NCBI RefSeq assembly: GCF_001460935.1
Contig: NZ_LN906597.1
Coordinates: 1,149,398 to 1,213,397, forward strand
Reading direction: 5' to 3'
Source of the DNA: Candidatus Ichthyocystis hellenicum
Lineage (GTDB): Bacteria; Pseudomonadota; Gammaproteobacteria; Burkholderiales; 2013Ark19i
DNA length: 64,000 bases
Within the stretch, counting starts at the first letter, position 1. Each line of letters begins with the position of its first letter. Both the position numbers and the translations under genes were made by a program. Positions 9,101 through 18,088 of this stretch are shown one piece after another. A model generated the notes under the pieces. It searched no databases, was not told the origin of the DNA, and saw only the letters and a program-made list of their open reading frames with translations.

Positions 9101-10337
9101 CTTGATTATCGGGCATGTTTTGGTTAATAGAGTTGTCGCTTTTTAATTTTTTCCATAAAGGTGTATTTCTTTTAATGTCTTCGAGAAAATCTGATATGTA
9201 AGGTTGATATTTGTTGTAATTGTTTCCTTTAGATATAATATCTTTCATTACTTCGAAGTGTGTGTAACATAATATAGATATAAATAAATTTTTAAATAAA
9301 CTGTTATTATGTCCTTCGTCTTTTGTTTTGGAACCAATAATTCCAATGTCGCTTAGTCTTTTTTTCAAGCATACAGAATAGTTTTTGTTGAGATAAGAAC
9401 AGCAAATCCTTTGTGAGGATTTCATATAGAATTTCCTGTTTTTTCGTAATTCTCCTGAGGATAGTAACGAAATTAACTCGTAGGATATTTTGAGGTCATT
9501 GGATTCTTTTTTTTGTCTTTTCATGATTTTGTTAAAAATATTTCTTCTTATCATTCTAATGCATGCATGTGCTGTTCTTTCTTTAATCGATTCAATTAAT
9601 ACTAATGTATCGTAATCAAGAAATTTGATAAGTTTATCGTATTCTTGAATTTTGTTTTCCGATAATATTTTACCAATGGATTCCAATTCAATACTATTTA
9701 TTCTTGTTCCAGTATTTAAAGGTATTTCTCCATATTCCCATTTTGTATCATGTGTTACCAAAAATGTTATTCTTTTATCACGGTTATCATTGTCTTCATA
9801 TTTGTAGCAACTATAGCAATTATGACAATTTTCACTTGGTTCTAAATTTTTTACCCATGGTAAGGAGAGGTCGTGTGGTTTTTTATTTTCTACATTATCA
9901 TTAGTGCTTGAGTAACTAGGTTTAGTATTATCATACCCCTCGCATCTTAGGTATTCCTCTATTTCTCTGATTTTAATTCTATCTTCGTCTGTTATGTCCT
10001 GATTTATCCCCGGTGCAGATTTATCCTCATCGATGCAAGTTATGCCAATTATGTCATCTAAATCGTCAAGTGATTTTTTATCAAGTACATGAGGCAATTC
10101 TTGCGTACCATCATCTTTTATTGCAACCGTAAAGGAATTTGTAGAACTGAAATTACATAATAAATCTTCAATTATATCTTCTTCGTTTATAATTGGTTGA
10201 GAACTAGTTCTATAATTAATTTCTCTTTCTACTCTTTCTATAAACATATTAATTTCATCAGCAACATTGGTTTCTGATGATTCTGGTTGATAATTTTCAT
10301 TTGTGATTGGATCACTGTACTGTGTGGTGAAGTTCAT
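6114..10337 (-). CDS. Giant hypothetical protein, 1407 aa
   Basis: I do not recognise this protein. It has an acidic N-terminal region of roughly 180 residues (many Asp, Glu, Asn), and a small Cys cluster C-H-N-C-Y-S-C near residue 170. A very long Lys/Ile/Asn-rich helical region follows. There is no signal peptide or clear membrane span. The landmarks of the modular family at 37-64 kb are not evident. Its composition is far more AT-rich than purF or the ribosomal-type genes nearby, which fits recent acquisition or relaxed composition. It sits beside tRNA-Ser and the coupling-ATPase cassette. It reads as one uninterrupted frame of 4.2 kb, which at this base composition argues strongly for selection. 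A secreted or cytoplasmic effector is one possibility, but nothing proves it. Confidence 0.85.
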   Translation of the reverse strand: MNFTTQYSDPITNENYQPESSETNVADEINMFIERVEREINYRTSSQPIINEEDIIEDLLCNFSSTNSFTVAIKDDGTQELPHVLDKKSLDDLDDIIGITCIDEDKSAPGINQDITDEDRIKIREIEEYLRCEGYDNTKPSYSSTNDNVENKKPHDLSLPWVKNLEPSENCHNCYSCYKYEDNDNRDKRITFLVTHDTKWEYGEIPLNTGTRINSIELESIGKILSENKIQEYDKLIKFLDYDTLVLIESIKERTAHACIRMIRRNIFNKIMKRQKKESNDLKISYELISLLSSGELRKNRKFYMKSSQRICCSYLNKNYSVCLKKRLSDIGIIGSKTKDEGHNNSLFKNLFISILCYTHFEVMKDIISKGNNYNKYQPYISDFLEDIKRNTPLWKKLKSDNSINQNMPDNQEIHDQLMPQKNKEISDCIAKDIVSVVVKKRNSILQRKPAAVINTITLYHRNKITKGEAIARIKKVLTAEYSDGVINRMVVETYNLNYSHKVLSFTNIGALPNACISIFNHAKKIIRSHIEKEPKIIFNLLAFDFITETKALSGPTGKLSFNPKKISRKIVKFYAKWIFNKYKLPIAISSDNLPYSEKNPKKIHHSIRIITADNFSNELVAEISKEIHKIINAIDSDFKEIAAKINNLGDCMTHLNIYSVKSLSAIILGQCAFKALKRLYKSEIHKNIVNILRNNKKSVVTIKKKLDRIDLSRCILYIIKSVNSVTWSKYDEYESIILSKICNYANISLEASVLSKIEKLQSAFNLESKNKSIYTVAKKTKELSYQEYPGPKKISIIISKLTNFVKSQVLPPEEFTNLLYEAIKDEYFFHGKRKKLLPFDRSEHAKRHILTIFDKCWTKNIKFFIRTYVLSVEKLKTEMESLLIPASKFTFTQECLANINNKLTKTTIRASKSSNSDESKSYELKNYGKTWICVESKLSKALNQVEISAANDIRKYFEERKSNFLSGKILHFTANKTIRQINIVNEVNSAVSSWTNEIPETNYNSYEVDRILSNLSKSTDICSFVLHSDIMRYFLGDSKSFLCFELTKEILRIKNVIAYITKKNIVRETYMLFCSRFRVSIYENSDEIKRLIGEESKKIESLPLLDAIRSIVNLERRNLEDVDDYFKSAFSQKEYYDIEKSPHNFDVKVEEFIKKMNVTSPSFHVLLKRSIKSILVFINNNFKSDMHKIRKNGIDHYLQHCKTKSIKNLCEIIFKDVFMYNTSNGKIYKKIYSLLDICAFNGWTLSKKCRMEATFYIFDIIAEEIAREFNRKILPEELDSIANNLARKKVLRETKTSMDSIFYVWKEVIKKNIKEYKISAEERYLQNPLFLKIMLKNHVLELNQVSITRDVIVSKLSGLYHISNPDYELSNFDEIDKICIIRALEARLDRIIETEIENNIIRPNSK

Positions 10338-11139
10338 ATGCTATTAAAAACATTGTTAAATAGATGAAAACTAACCTCTGCAAACTATAATCAGAGAATG
10401 AATGTAATCCTATAAGATATTATTCTATCCTATCAATTCTAAAATTTTGAAACAAAAAATTGGTTTCGTATTTTTTATTTTATGAGGTTGAAATACAAAT
10501 ATAACCTAGCTACTGTTTAGTTGTTAGAGATATTTTCATATTATTATTTTAGTCTACAGTCTTTATTTGCTTGGTATAATGGGTTATTCATTGATCATAC
10601 TAAACAAGCTAAAGCCAAATATATATCAAGTGAGAAGTTTTTTTTGTTTCTTATCTCAACATTAGTAAGTGTGGCTTGCTTTATTTGTGTTTTCAGTATA
10701 CCTTGGCTTTGTAGCTCGCGTTTACTCTTCTACTACTATACATTTTGGGTGGGTTGTTCGCGAGGGCCAGAGTTTACTCTGGGGGCTGAGCGGGGGTTTT
10801 TTCCTTTTCCCGGTGTTTTTTCACACTTTCTATCGCGCTTTCTGTTTTTATCTGTGCGTGCCTTGGGATGGTGATTGGTTCTGCCCTTTGGGTAGTTTTT
10901 GGTGTTCTATAACGTTAGTGGAAGCTGGATTTTACGTGCTGCTATTCTTTTCCTTTACGGGGGGCGTCGGTTCCTTTAGGGAAGGTTTCTAGCCTGGGTT
11001 TTTGTCAATCTTGTATCTCTGATCTTCGGTTGTTTGGGTTTTCCTGCGCGCGTTTTTTCCTCTTTTATCTCCAGTTACTGATTGTTATGCCGGTATCTTC
11101 CGACGTGGGTGTTTGGTGTGACACTAGGGATATAATATA
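10338..11139. other. Non-coding interval with a G/T-rich leader before the helicase gene
   Basis: Two halves differ sharply. 10338-10660 is AT-rich and holds the divergent upstream region of the giant gene. 10740-11130 is rich in G and T, with CCAGAG/CTCTGG forming a 6-bp hairpin at 10767-10782 and runs such as GGGGGC. Two overlapping frames here (117 and 107 codons) have Phe/Trp/Cys-heavy, low-complexity translations and are not believable genes. Long structured leaders are known before cold-inducible DEAD-box helicase genes, so this may be such a 5' untranslated region. Confidence 0.4.
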
Positions 11140-12471
11140 ATGGACAACAACTTTAGTTCTTTTGGTCTTCCAGTTGTTTTGTTGCAAGCTTTAGATAAAT
11201 TGGGGTTTAAGTCCCCAACTCCAGTTCAGTTTGCTACTATTCCAGTAGCGATGACGGGTAAAGATGTTTTAGGATCTGCACATACGGGTGCGGGCAAGAC
11301 TGCAGCGTTTGGTATACCATTGGCTGTTAATTTGATTTCAAATGCTGAAGCGTCAGCACTTGTTATGACTCCCACCCGTGAGTTGGCAACTCAGGTTATG
11401 AGATCATTATCCGATCTTTTGGGTGGTTCTGCTATCAAGACGGCTTTGTTAATTGGTGGTGATTCTATGGAACATCAATTGCGTCAATTGAGACTTAAGC
11501 CGCGTTTGTACGTTGGGACTCCAGGTAGAATTAATGATCATCTGATGAGGGGTAGTCTTAATTTAAGAAATGTTGGTTTTTTGGTTTTGGATGAAGCAGA
11601 TCGCATGTTGGACATGGGATTTTCTGTGCAAATAGAGAGGATTTGCAAGCATTTGCCGTCTGAACGCCAAAGTTTGCTTTTTTCTGCTACCTTGCCACGT
11701 AATATTATGCGTTTGGCCGAAACTTATTTGTCTAATTACGAACGTGTAGCGGTTGGATCTACCATCAATCCTGCTGAAAATATCAAGCAAGAGGTTGTTT
11801 TTGTTGATGAAGATAAGAAGTATAGTGCCTTGCTTGACCAACTAAGGGATCGTAGCGGTTCGGTGATTGTTTTCGTTAAGACGAAGTATTCTGCGGATCG
11901 TATCGCCAATAGCCTTTCTAACAGTGGTCATGATGCTAGGGCTATACACGGCGATTTGAGACATAATAAAAGAGAACGGGTTATGAGGGCGTTTCGTCAA
12001 AAACGATACCGTGTTCTTGTTGCCACCGATATTGCTGCGCGTGGACTAGATATACCTCATATTCAACACGTAATTAATTATGATTTACCACATTGTCCGG
12101 AGGACTATATCCATCGTGTAGGACGTACTGCACGAGGTGGTTCAAATGGGGAGGCCTTATGTCTCGTTTCGCGCTCAGATAGGCGTAGATGGTACGCTAT
12201 AGACAGGTTTATGAAACCAGATTCACGCGACAGCCATCTTCCATTGCGTCGAGGTTCTTCTTCTAGATCTAGTAGTGGTTCGGCGAGTAAGGCCGTTTAT
12301 TCTCGCAACCGCTCTTCATTTGGTGGTCAAGGTGCTGATGGTAGGGCTTCTGATCGTGGTCCCCGCCGCCAGAATCAGAACAAAAACTTTTCTCAGCAGC
12401 GAGTTTCTTCCTCCGCTAGAAGGTCAGATAGGCGTTCTTCGGTTAGTTTCGAAGAAGTGGTTTCTGTTTAG
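11140..12471 (+). CDS. DEAD-box ATP-dependent RNA helicase (RhlE-like)
   Basis: Unwinds RNA duplexes using ATP; probable roles are ribosome assembly or RNA decay. The 443 residues carry the family motifs in order: Q motif with F-x-S-P-T-P-V-Q (near 23-30), A-H-T-G-A-G-K-T (47-54), P-T-R-E-L-A, G-T-P-G-R, D-E-A-D (about 151), S-A-T, and H-R-V-G-R-T-A-R (about 325). The last 75 residues form an Arg/Ser/Gly-rich tail, probably an RNA-binding extension. A long G/T-rich leader precedes it. The end overlaps the convergent carbonic anhydrase gene by 4 bp. A second, differently built helicase lies at 20077-21453. Confidence 0.93.
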   Translation: MDNNFSSFGLPVVLLQALDKLGFKSPTPVQFATIPVAMTGKDVLGSAHTGAGKTAAFGIPLAVNLISNAEASALVMTPTRELATQVMRSLSDLLGGSAIKTALLIGGDSMEHQLRQLRLKPRLYVGTPGRINDHLMRGSLNLRNVGFLVLDEADRMLDMGFSVQIERICKHLPSERQSLLFSATLPRNIMRLAETYLSNYERVAVGSTINPAENIKQEVVFVDEDKKYSALLDQLRDRSGSVIVFVKTKYSADRIANSLSNSGHDARAIHGDLRHNKRERVMRAFRQKRYRVLVATDIAARGLDIPHIQHVINYDLPHCPEDYIHRVGRTARGGSNGEALCLVSRSDRRRWYAIDRFMKPDSRDSHLPLRRGSSSRSSSGSASKAVYSRNRSSFGGQGADGRASDRGPRRQNQNKNFSQQRVSSSARRSDRRSSVSFEEVVSV

Positions 12472-13109
12472 TAAGCAGGAAGAGTTGAGCATAGTTCTCT
12501 GTACCCGTTTACGCTTTCTTGGTACTGGTACATTGTCCCAGAGCTGATCTCAAAAAAACATAAATGTATGCTGAGTTTTCCTTGTGATACCGCTTCTTTT
12601 ATCCAGGGGAAGCTCATGCAGTTTTTGTATGAGTTTTTTAACATCTCCTTGGCGTAATTGTCTATATTTTCATCTTCGGAATCATACGGTACTTGAGCAC
12701 AGGATAGCCACGGCAGCAGAAAATCTGTTGAATCCAGAGGGTGCCTTAGTGCTTTTATTCCTGCGCATTGACTGTGACCAATTATTATGAAGTGTTTTGT
12801 GTTGAGGAACTTTATGCCGAATTCCATGGCGGCCACGGTTCCGTCCTTGTTGTTATCCTCAGCACACGGATTATAACGGGGAACAATGTTTGCAACGTTT
12901 CGTATAACGAAAAGATCACCTGGATTAGATTGCATAATTATGGCGGGGTCGACGCGGGAGTCGCAGCACGATAGCACCATTATTTCCGGATTCTGTCCTA
13001 AGTTATGCAAGTCTTTCATGGTAGAATTATTGTTTGAGGCATACACTCTACGAAACTTACTGTAACCATTGATAATTTTTTCCCAGCTTGTCATCATAGT
13101 ACGTGCCAT
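12468..13109 (-). CDS. Beta-class carbonic anhydrase
   Basis: Interconverts CO2 and bicarbonate, supplying bicarbonate for carboxylations such as pyrimidine and fatty-acid synthesis. It is 213 residues from ATG 13109. The frame extends to 13217, but the extra 36 residues lack family character, and ATGs at 13097 and 13094 are also possible. Zinc-site residues are clear: C48-x-D50-x-R52 in S-C-C-D-S-R-V-D, and H112 and C115 in G-H-S-Q-C-A-G. The intervening R-N-V-A-N segment is also typical. It is transcribed away from queC and convergent with the helicase gene, with stops overlapping by 4 bp. Confidence 0.93.
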   Translation of the reverse strand: MARTMMTSWEKIINGYSKFRRVYASNNNSTMKDLHNLGQNPEIMVLSCCDSRVDPAIIMQSNPGDLFVIRNVANIVPRYNPCAEDNNKDGTVAAMEFGIKFLNTKHFIIIGHSQCAGIKALRHPLDSTDFLLPWLSCAQVPYDSEDENIDNYAKEMLKNSYKNCMSFPWIKEAVSQGKLSIHLCFFEISSGTMYQYQESVNGYRELCSTLPAY

Positions 13110-13300
13110 CCCCACCCATAAATTACTTAAAACAGAGGTATTGCTTACAAAAAAACGGGGACAATTGTACCAATAGTTTCTTGATTTGTCGAAGAATTGG
13201 CTTTCTAATATAACCAATATTAATGTAGCATGTCCGCTTCCTATTTCTTATCGTAGGTGTTGTTGGACATTGGTATCATCTACTGCAGGAGTGCTTTTTT

Positions 13301-13987
13301 ATGCCAGAAGATAATTCTAGACGAGGTGTTGTTCTGGTTTCTGGGGGGATGGATTCTGCAGTTTTGATTGCACATCTAGCTAATCAGGGATATGAGTTAT
13401 ATGCTATTTCTTTTGAATATGGCCAAAGGAGCTGTTACGAGACTGTTCTTGCCAGAGAACTGTGTCATACTTACGGTGTTTTAAGGCACTGGGTGCAGCG
13501 TATAGATTTCCCTTGGGGTGGTTCGTCTCTTATTGATAAATCGAAGGATATCCCTCAAAGATTACCTAGTAGTGATGAGGTTCATAATACCTATGTTCCA
13601 GGTAGGAATACTATTTTTTTGTCCTTTGCTCTTTCTTGTGCTGAGGTAGTGGGGGCCAGTAAGGTTTTTATTGGAGCAAACGAACTCGATTACTCTAACT
13701 ACCCGGATTGTAGAAAGAATTATTTTGATGCCTATAATAATCTTGTGACTCAAGCTGTACCTCGTGCGGTCGGTTTCCATTCGATTAGTATTGAAGCACC
13801 GTTTGTTAATTTTTCTAAGTCTGATATCGTTGTTCTTGGGTATAGCTTGTGTGTAGATTTTTCACGTACCTTGTCTTGTTATCAGGCAATAGATAATGTC
13901 TTAGCCTGTGGGTGTTGCTCTGCGTGCCTTTTTCGTAGGCGTGCTTTTGTAGTTTCTGGTGTTCCAGATACTACTCTCTATGCATAG
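13301..13987 (+). CDS. queC: 7-cyano-7-deazaguanine synthase QueC
   Basis: Makes preQ0, the precursor of queuosine in tRNA, from 7-carboxy-7-deazaguanine in an ATP-dependent step. The 228-residue length is normal. The N-terminal PP-loop is V-S-G-G-M-D-S-A-V-L. The C-terminal zinc site is seen as C-Y-Q-A followed by C-G-C-C-S-A-C and R-R-R-A-F. The R-N-T-I-F-L-S-F-A and G-A-N-E-L-D-Y-S elements are also characteristic. The adjacent carbonic anhydrase is divergent, so a short shared promoter region lies between 13110 and 13300. No other queuosine genes are in the window. Confidence 0.96.
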   Translation: MPEDNSRRGVVLVSGGMDSAVLIAHLANQGYELYAISFEYGQRSCYETVLARELCHTYGVLRHWVQRIDFPWGGSSLIDKSKDIPQRLPSSDEVHNTYVPGRNTIFLSFALSCAEVVGASKVFIGANELDYSNYPDCRKNYFDAYNNLVTQAVPRAVGFHSISIEAPFVNFSKSDIVVLGYSLCVDFSRTLSCYQAIDNVLACGCCSACLFRRRAFVVSGVPDTTLYA

Positions 13988-14033
13988 TTTTTTAACTGCT
14001 GTTGTTCTTAATAATGTCTCAAGGGGGACTGTA

Positions 14034-15168
14034 ATGATTGATTTGGATTTCATCCTATCTTTAAAATCAGATATTTCTGATTCTAAAAAAAAGTTAATTG
14101 AAATTTGGAACTATCTTTGATGTTGATCGTCAACGTGATCGTTTGCTTGAGCTAGACAAGATTTTGCAAGATGAATCCATATGGTCAGATGTTCCTCGTT
14201 ATCAAGATCTTCATAAGGAAATGAAGATTCTTCAATCTTCTGTAGATCAATTTGATAATCTCTACAGAGATCTTGAAGATGCATCATCCCTCCTATCTTT
14301 GGCAGAAGAGGAGTCTGATGCTTCCCTTATTTTGTCAATTAAGGATGATTTGTCCCATTTTAAACTAACACTAAATGATATGGAGATGCGTTGTTTGTTC
14401 TCTCAACCGATGGATTCTAATTTCTGTTTTTTGGAAATTCAATCCGGTGCCGGTGGGACAGAGGCGCAGGATTGGGCAGCTATGCTGCTTCGTATGTATC
14501 TTCGTTATTGCGAGAAGAAGTCTTTAGCGGTTGATGTTGTTTCTTGTGATGAAGGTGAGGTTGCTGGCATTAAAGGCGCTACAATATATGTAAAGTCGTC
14601 CTATGCTACCGGGTTGTTGCGTACTGAGACCGGTATCCATCGCCTAGTGCGTAAATCTCCATTTGATTCAAATTCGCGCAGACATACCAGTTTTGCTTCT
14701 GTTTTTGTTTATCCAGAAGTAGATGATAGTTTTGATGTAAAGCTTAATCCTGCTGATTTGCGTATTGATACCTACCGTGCTTCAGGTGCTGGTGGTCAGC
14801 ACGTTAATCGTACTGAATCCGCAATTCGTATTACTCATATTCCTACTAACATTGTTGTTCAGTGTCAAACTGATCGTTCTCAGCATCGTAATCGTGAAGA
14901 AGCTATGCGTGTTTTGAGGTCACGGTTATATGAGCATGAATTTAAAAAAAAACAAGAAGCACAAAAGGCATTGGAGGATACAAAATCAGATATTGCTTGG
15001 GGGCATCAGATTCGTTCTTATGTGCTTGATCAATCACGTATTAAGGACTTGAGGACTAATATGGAGACAGGTAATACTCAGGCGTTTTTAGATGGTGATT
15101 TGGATAGTTTTATCATGGCTAATTTAAAACAGTTAGCATCTCTTTCCAAATCATTTTTTTCAAATTGA
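14034..15168 (+). CDS. prfB: Peptide chain release factor 2 PrfB (with +1 programmed frameshift)
   Basis: Terminates translation at UGA and UAA. The gene is read in two pieces. Codons from ATG 14034 give M-I-D-L-D-F-I-L and so on through N-Y-L, ending at CTT (14115-14117) followed by an in-frame TGA. Skipping the T at 14118 resumes at GAT 14119 (D-V-D-R-Q) and runs to 15168, giving about 377 residues, the normal RF2 length. The ATG has a strong AAGGGGG site. Key residues are the stop-codon-reading S-P-F (in V-R-K-S-P-F-D-S) and the catalytic G-G-Q (in G-A-G-G-Q-H-V-N). It is followed after 19 bp by lysS, the common proteobacterial pairing. Confidence 0.96.
14106..14120 (+). promoter_or_regulatory. 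prfB programmed +1 frameshift site
   Basis: The sequence TAT-CTT-TGA at 14112-14120 is the slippery site known from bacterial prfB genes. Slow RF2 reading of the TGA lets the ribosome shift +1 on CTT, so RF2 controls its own synthesis. The internal Shine-Dalgarno that stimulates shifting in E. coli (AGGGGG three bases before CTT) is weak here: only TGGA is present, further upstream. Confidence 0.9.
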
Positions 15169-15187
15169 CAATAGTTGAGTTAAGACA

Positions 15188-16696
15188 ATGGCAGAATATA
15201 CCAAGGTTGATGATGTAGATACCAGTCATATTGTTCGTGAACGTTTTGAGAAGTTGTCACTTATGCGTCAGCAAGGTGTTGCTTACAAAAATAATTTTCG
15301 TCCACAAGATAAGGCTGATCATCTTATAAAGTTGTACCAGCACGTTACCGATTCAGAATTGAGTTGTCGAGAAATATTTGTAACTATTGCTGGTCGTATT
15401 GTTCTTAAACGTTTGATGGGTAAGGCTAGTTTTGCCACTTTACAGGATTGTACCGGTAAGATTCAAATTTACCTTAGTGAGAAGAATATAGATCCCTCAG
15501 TTTGCGATAATTTCAAAACTTGGGATTTAGGTGATATTTGCTATGTTGAGGGGACGATATTCCATACCAAGACAGGTGAATTGACGGTTAAGGTAACCAA
15601 TATTGAGTTAGTTTCGAAATGTCTTCGTCCATTGCCAGACAAGTTTCATGGACTAGTTGATCAGGATAAGCGGTACCGTCAACGCTACGTAGATTTAATT
15701 GTTAATGAGGAGACACGCCGAGTTTTTTTGAATCGATCTAAAACGATTTCCTCTGTTCGTCATATGTTGGAGTCTCATGATTTCCTAGAGGTAGAAACCC
15801 CGATGATGCATCCCATTCCTGGTGGTGCAGTCGCTAAGCCTTTTGTTACTCACCACCACGCTTTAGATCGTGATCTTTTTCTTCGTGTAGCGCCTGAGCT
15901 TTATCTTAAACGTTTATTAGTAGGTGGTTTTGACCGAGTGTTTGAGATAAACCGTAGCTTTCGTAATGAAGGTATTAGTCCACGTCATAATCCTGAATTT
16001 ACCATGCTTGAGATGTATGCTGCATATAGCGATTATATATGGATGATGGATTTTACTGAAAAATTGATTCGCCAAGTGGCAATTGATATTTTGGGTACTG
16101 CTGTTTTTACCTACCAAGGACGAGAGATAGACATTTCCACTAAATTTCGCCGCCTTAGTATGCTTGAGGCAATTAAAGAGCATGCATCATATACAGATGA
16201 TCAGTTGGCAGACTCAAGATTTATTGTCGAACAATTGGAGTCATTTGGGGTAAAGAAGGATTTGCTAACTTGTCAAGGTTCATTGAGTTCCCTGCATGTT
16301 TTTCTGTTTGAAAGTGTGGCAGAAAATAAGTTGTGGCAACCTACGTTTATTGTTGATTACCCTACGGAGATATCACCTCTTTCCCGAGCTTCTGACGATA
16401 ATAAAAATGTTGCAGAGAGATTTGAGTTATTTGTTGCAGGAAGAGAACTTGCTAATGGTTTTTCCGAGCTTAATGATCCTGAGGATCAAGCTGCACGTTT
16501 TCAGCAGCAAGTTATTCAAAAAAATGCTGGTAACGAGGAGGCCATGTATTATGATGCTGATTATATTCAGGCTCTTGAATATGGTATGCCGCCGGCAGGA
16601 GGATGTGGTGTAGGAATAGATAGGTTGGTTATGTTGCTTACTAATACATCTACTATTAGGGATGTAATCTTTTTCCCTCATTTGAAAGGAGGGTGA
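15188..16696 (+). CDS. lysS: Lysyl-tRNA synthetase (class II)
   Basis: Charges tRNA-Lys with lysine in the cytoplasm. It is 502 residues, the usual LysS length. The N-terminal OB-fold anticodon domain includes [15 protein letters not shown]. The class II core follows: R-Y-R-Q-R-Y-V-D-L, motif 2 as [14 protein letters not shown], and motif 3 as [12 protein letters not shown]. The gene follows prfB after 19 bp and is probably co-transcribed with it. Confidence 0.97.
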   Translation: MAEYTKVDDVDTSHIVRERFEKLSLMRQQGVAYKNNFRPQDKADHLIKLYQHVTDSELSCREIFVTIAGRIVLKRLMGKASFATLQDCTGKIQIYLSEKNIDPSVCDNFKTWDLGDICYVEGTIFHTKTGELTVKVTNIELVSKCLRPLPDKFHGLVDQDKRYRQRYVDLIVNEETRRVFLNRSKTISSVRHMLESHDFLEVETPMMHPIPGGAVAKPFVTHHHALDRDLFLRVAPELYLKRLLVGGFDRVFEINRSFRNEGISPRHNPEFTMLEMYAAYSDYIWMMDFTEKLIRQVAIDILGTAVFTYQGREIDISTKFRRLSMLEAIKEHASYTDDQLADSRFIVEQLESFGVKKDLLTCQGSLSSLHVFLFESVAENKLWQPTFIVDYPTEISPLSRASDDNKNVAERFELFVAGRELANGFSELNDPEDQAARFQQQVIQKNAGNEEAMYYDADYIQALEYGMPPAGGCGVGIDRLVMLLTNTSTIRDVIFFPHLKGG

Positions 16697-16785
16697 GCCT
16701 AAGTATTTTGAGGTTAAGTTAACTACGTTAATTTTATTGAATACAATGTTGATATTGTTTACTTTTTGTGCTCATGGAATTTATT

Positions 16786-17970
16786 ATGGACTTGAGTTTA
16801 TTAGATGATGATCCTGATAAGTTTGTGTCTCGGATGTTAGAGTCCATGCTTTCTAAGGGGGCTTCTAATGCCTTTCTTATTGTTCCTTCTCCACTGAGTT
16901 TTCGTATTTCAGGCGAAATTTTTCCTCAGACTGAAGAGCCACTCCTGCAGTCTCAAGTCAACAGAGTGGTGAATATTTTTTTGACTGATTATGAAAAGGA
17001 AAAATTGCGTCGAGACTTAGATGTTAATTTCAGCTATATGCTTCCAGGAACTGATCACCGTTTTCGTGTTAGTGTTTTTCGTCAGGCAGGTCATTTAGCT
17101 GCGGTTATACGTACTATCAATTCTGATATTCCAAGCATTGATAGTATGGGTTTACCGGAAATTTTTAAGGATATAGCTTTATACAATAGTGGTCTGGTGT
17201 TGTTTGGTGGTCCTACTAATGCTGGAAAGTCTACTTCTATTGCGACTCTGATTGATTATAGAAATCGAATGAAATCAAGTCATATTCTTATTTTAGAAGA
17301 ACCCTTAGAATATGTTCATAAGCCAATAAAGTCAGTTATTACCCATCGTGAAATTTCTCACGATGCTAAGTCGTGGAATTTAGCATTAAAGTACGCAATG
17401 AGGCAGTCACCAGATATGCTATTTCTAGGTGAAGTACTTGACATAGAGACTATGGAAAATATTCTGCAGGCGTCTACTGTAGGTCATTTTGTCCTAACAA
17501 CTATTCACGCTAATACAGCGGTACAAGTTATAGAGCGTTGTTTTTCGATGTTTGCTGATCCAATGAGACAAAATCAGGTGTTAATGAACTTAGCTCTTAA
17601 CTTGAGGGCAGTAGTGTGTCAAAGGTTGATTCGTAGTAAATCTAATGGTGTTGTTCCTATGGTGGAAGTCATGATTAACAATCATTCCATATCCAATTGT
17701 ATTATGAATAGGGACCTCGATAAAATACCTCAATTGATGGAGGTATCTAGTAGTGGTGGAATGCAAACCTTCCAGAAACATTTGGTTGATCTAATTGGTA
17801 AGGATAAAATAAGCGTCGAGGATGCATTGTGGTCTACAGATAATAGCGTAGACCTGCAAATTGCGTTGAGGTCTGCTGGGCTTATAGATGCCATTAGTAG
17901 CTCAGAGTCCTCGTTTACTCTCTATGAGTCCAAGGATAAGAAAAAATTATCTTCATCCTCATCTGAGTAA
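16786..17970 (+). CDS. pilU: PilT/PilU-type retraction ATPase homologue
   Basis: About 394 residues from ATG 16786, which begins M-D-L-S-L-L and has GGA seven bases upstream. GTG 16768 and ATG 16774 are alternatives. It belongs to the secretion/twitching ATPase superfamily: an N-terminal PAS-like domain with L-S-F-R-I-S-G-E-I, Walker A G-G-P-T-N-A-G-K-S-T near 141-150, Asp box R-Q-S-P-D-M-L-F-L-G-E, and His box T-T-I-H-A-N-T-A. These proteins power type IV pilus retraction at the inner membrane. Two core positions are unusual: the Walker A reads N-A where family members usually have G-S, and the R-D after G-E-(M/I) is replaced by L-D. No other pilus gene is in the window. PilU fits slightly better than PilT, by length and the Ser-rich tail. 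Confidence 0.8.
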   Translation: MDLSLLDDDPDKFVSRMLESMLSKGASNAFLIVPSPLSFRISGEIFPQTEEPLLQSQVNRVVNIFLTDYEKEKLRRDLDVNFSYMLPGTDHRFRVSVFRQAGHLAAVIRTINSDIPSIDSMGLPEIFKDIALYNSGLVLFGGPTNAGKSTSIATLIDYRNRMKSSHILILEEPLEYVHKPIKSVITHREISHDAKSWNLALKYAMRQSPDMLFLGEVLDIETMENILQASTVGHFVLTTIHANTAVQVIERCFSMFADPMRQNQVLMNLALNLRAVVCQRLIRSKSNGVVPMVEVMINNHSISNCIMNRDLDKIPQLMEVSSSGGMQTFQKHLVDLIGKDKISVEDALWSTDNSVDLQIALRSAGLIDAISSSESSFTLYESKDKKKLSSSSSE

Positions 17971-18088
17971 ATAAGTGTTGTTTTTGTGACCCATAGAGCT
18001 TATTCCCTATTAAATTATTTGTCTATTTTAGTAATCTACTCTTTACTGAATTTTTCTGACTTGTTTTCATTATCTAGTAGGTGGCAAT

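Noticed and set aside
6114-10337. Membership of the 1407-aa protein in the modular family
   Set aside because: Same composition, but none of the ordered landmarks (G-M-S turn, F-F-x-K-L, H-G-Y) could be found.
10521-10992. Two overlapping plus-strand frames (117 and 107 codons) before the helicase gene
   Set aside because: Phe/Trp/Cys-heavy low-complexity translations, mutual overlap, no ribosome site; better explained as a G/T-rich leader.
14098-15168. prfB read as a single frame from a TTG at 14098
   Set aside because: Upstream ATG with a strong ribosome site plus TAT-CTT-TGA shows the true two-part gene.
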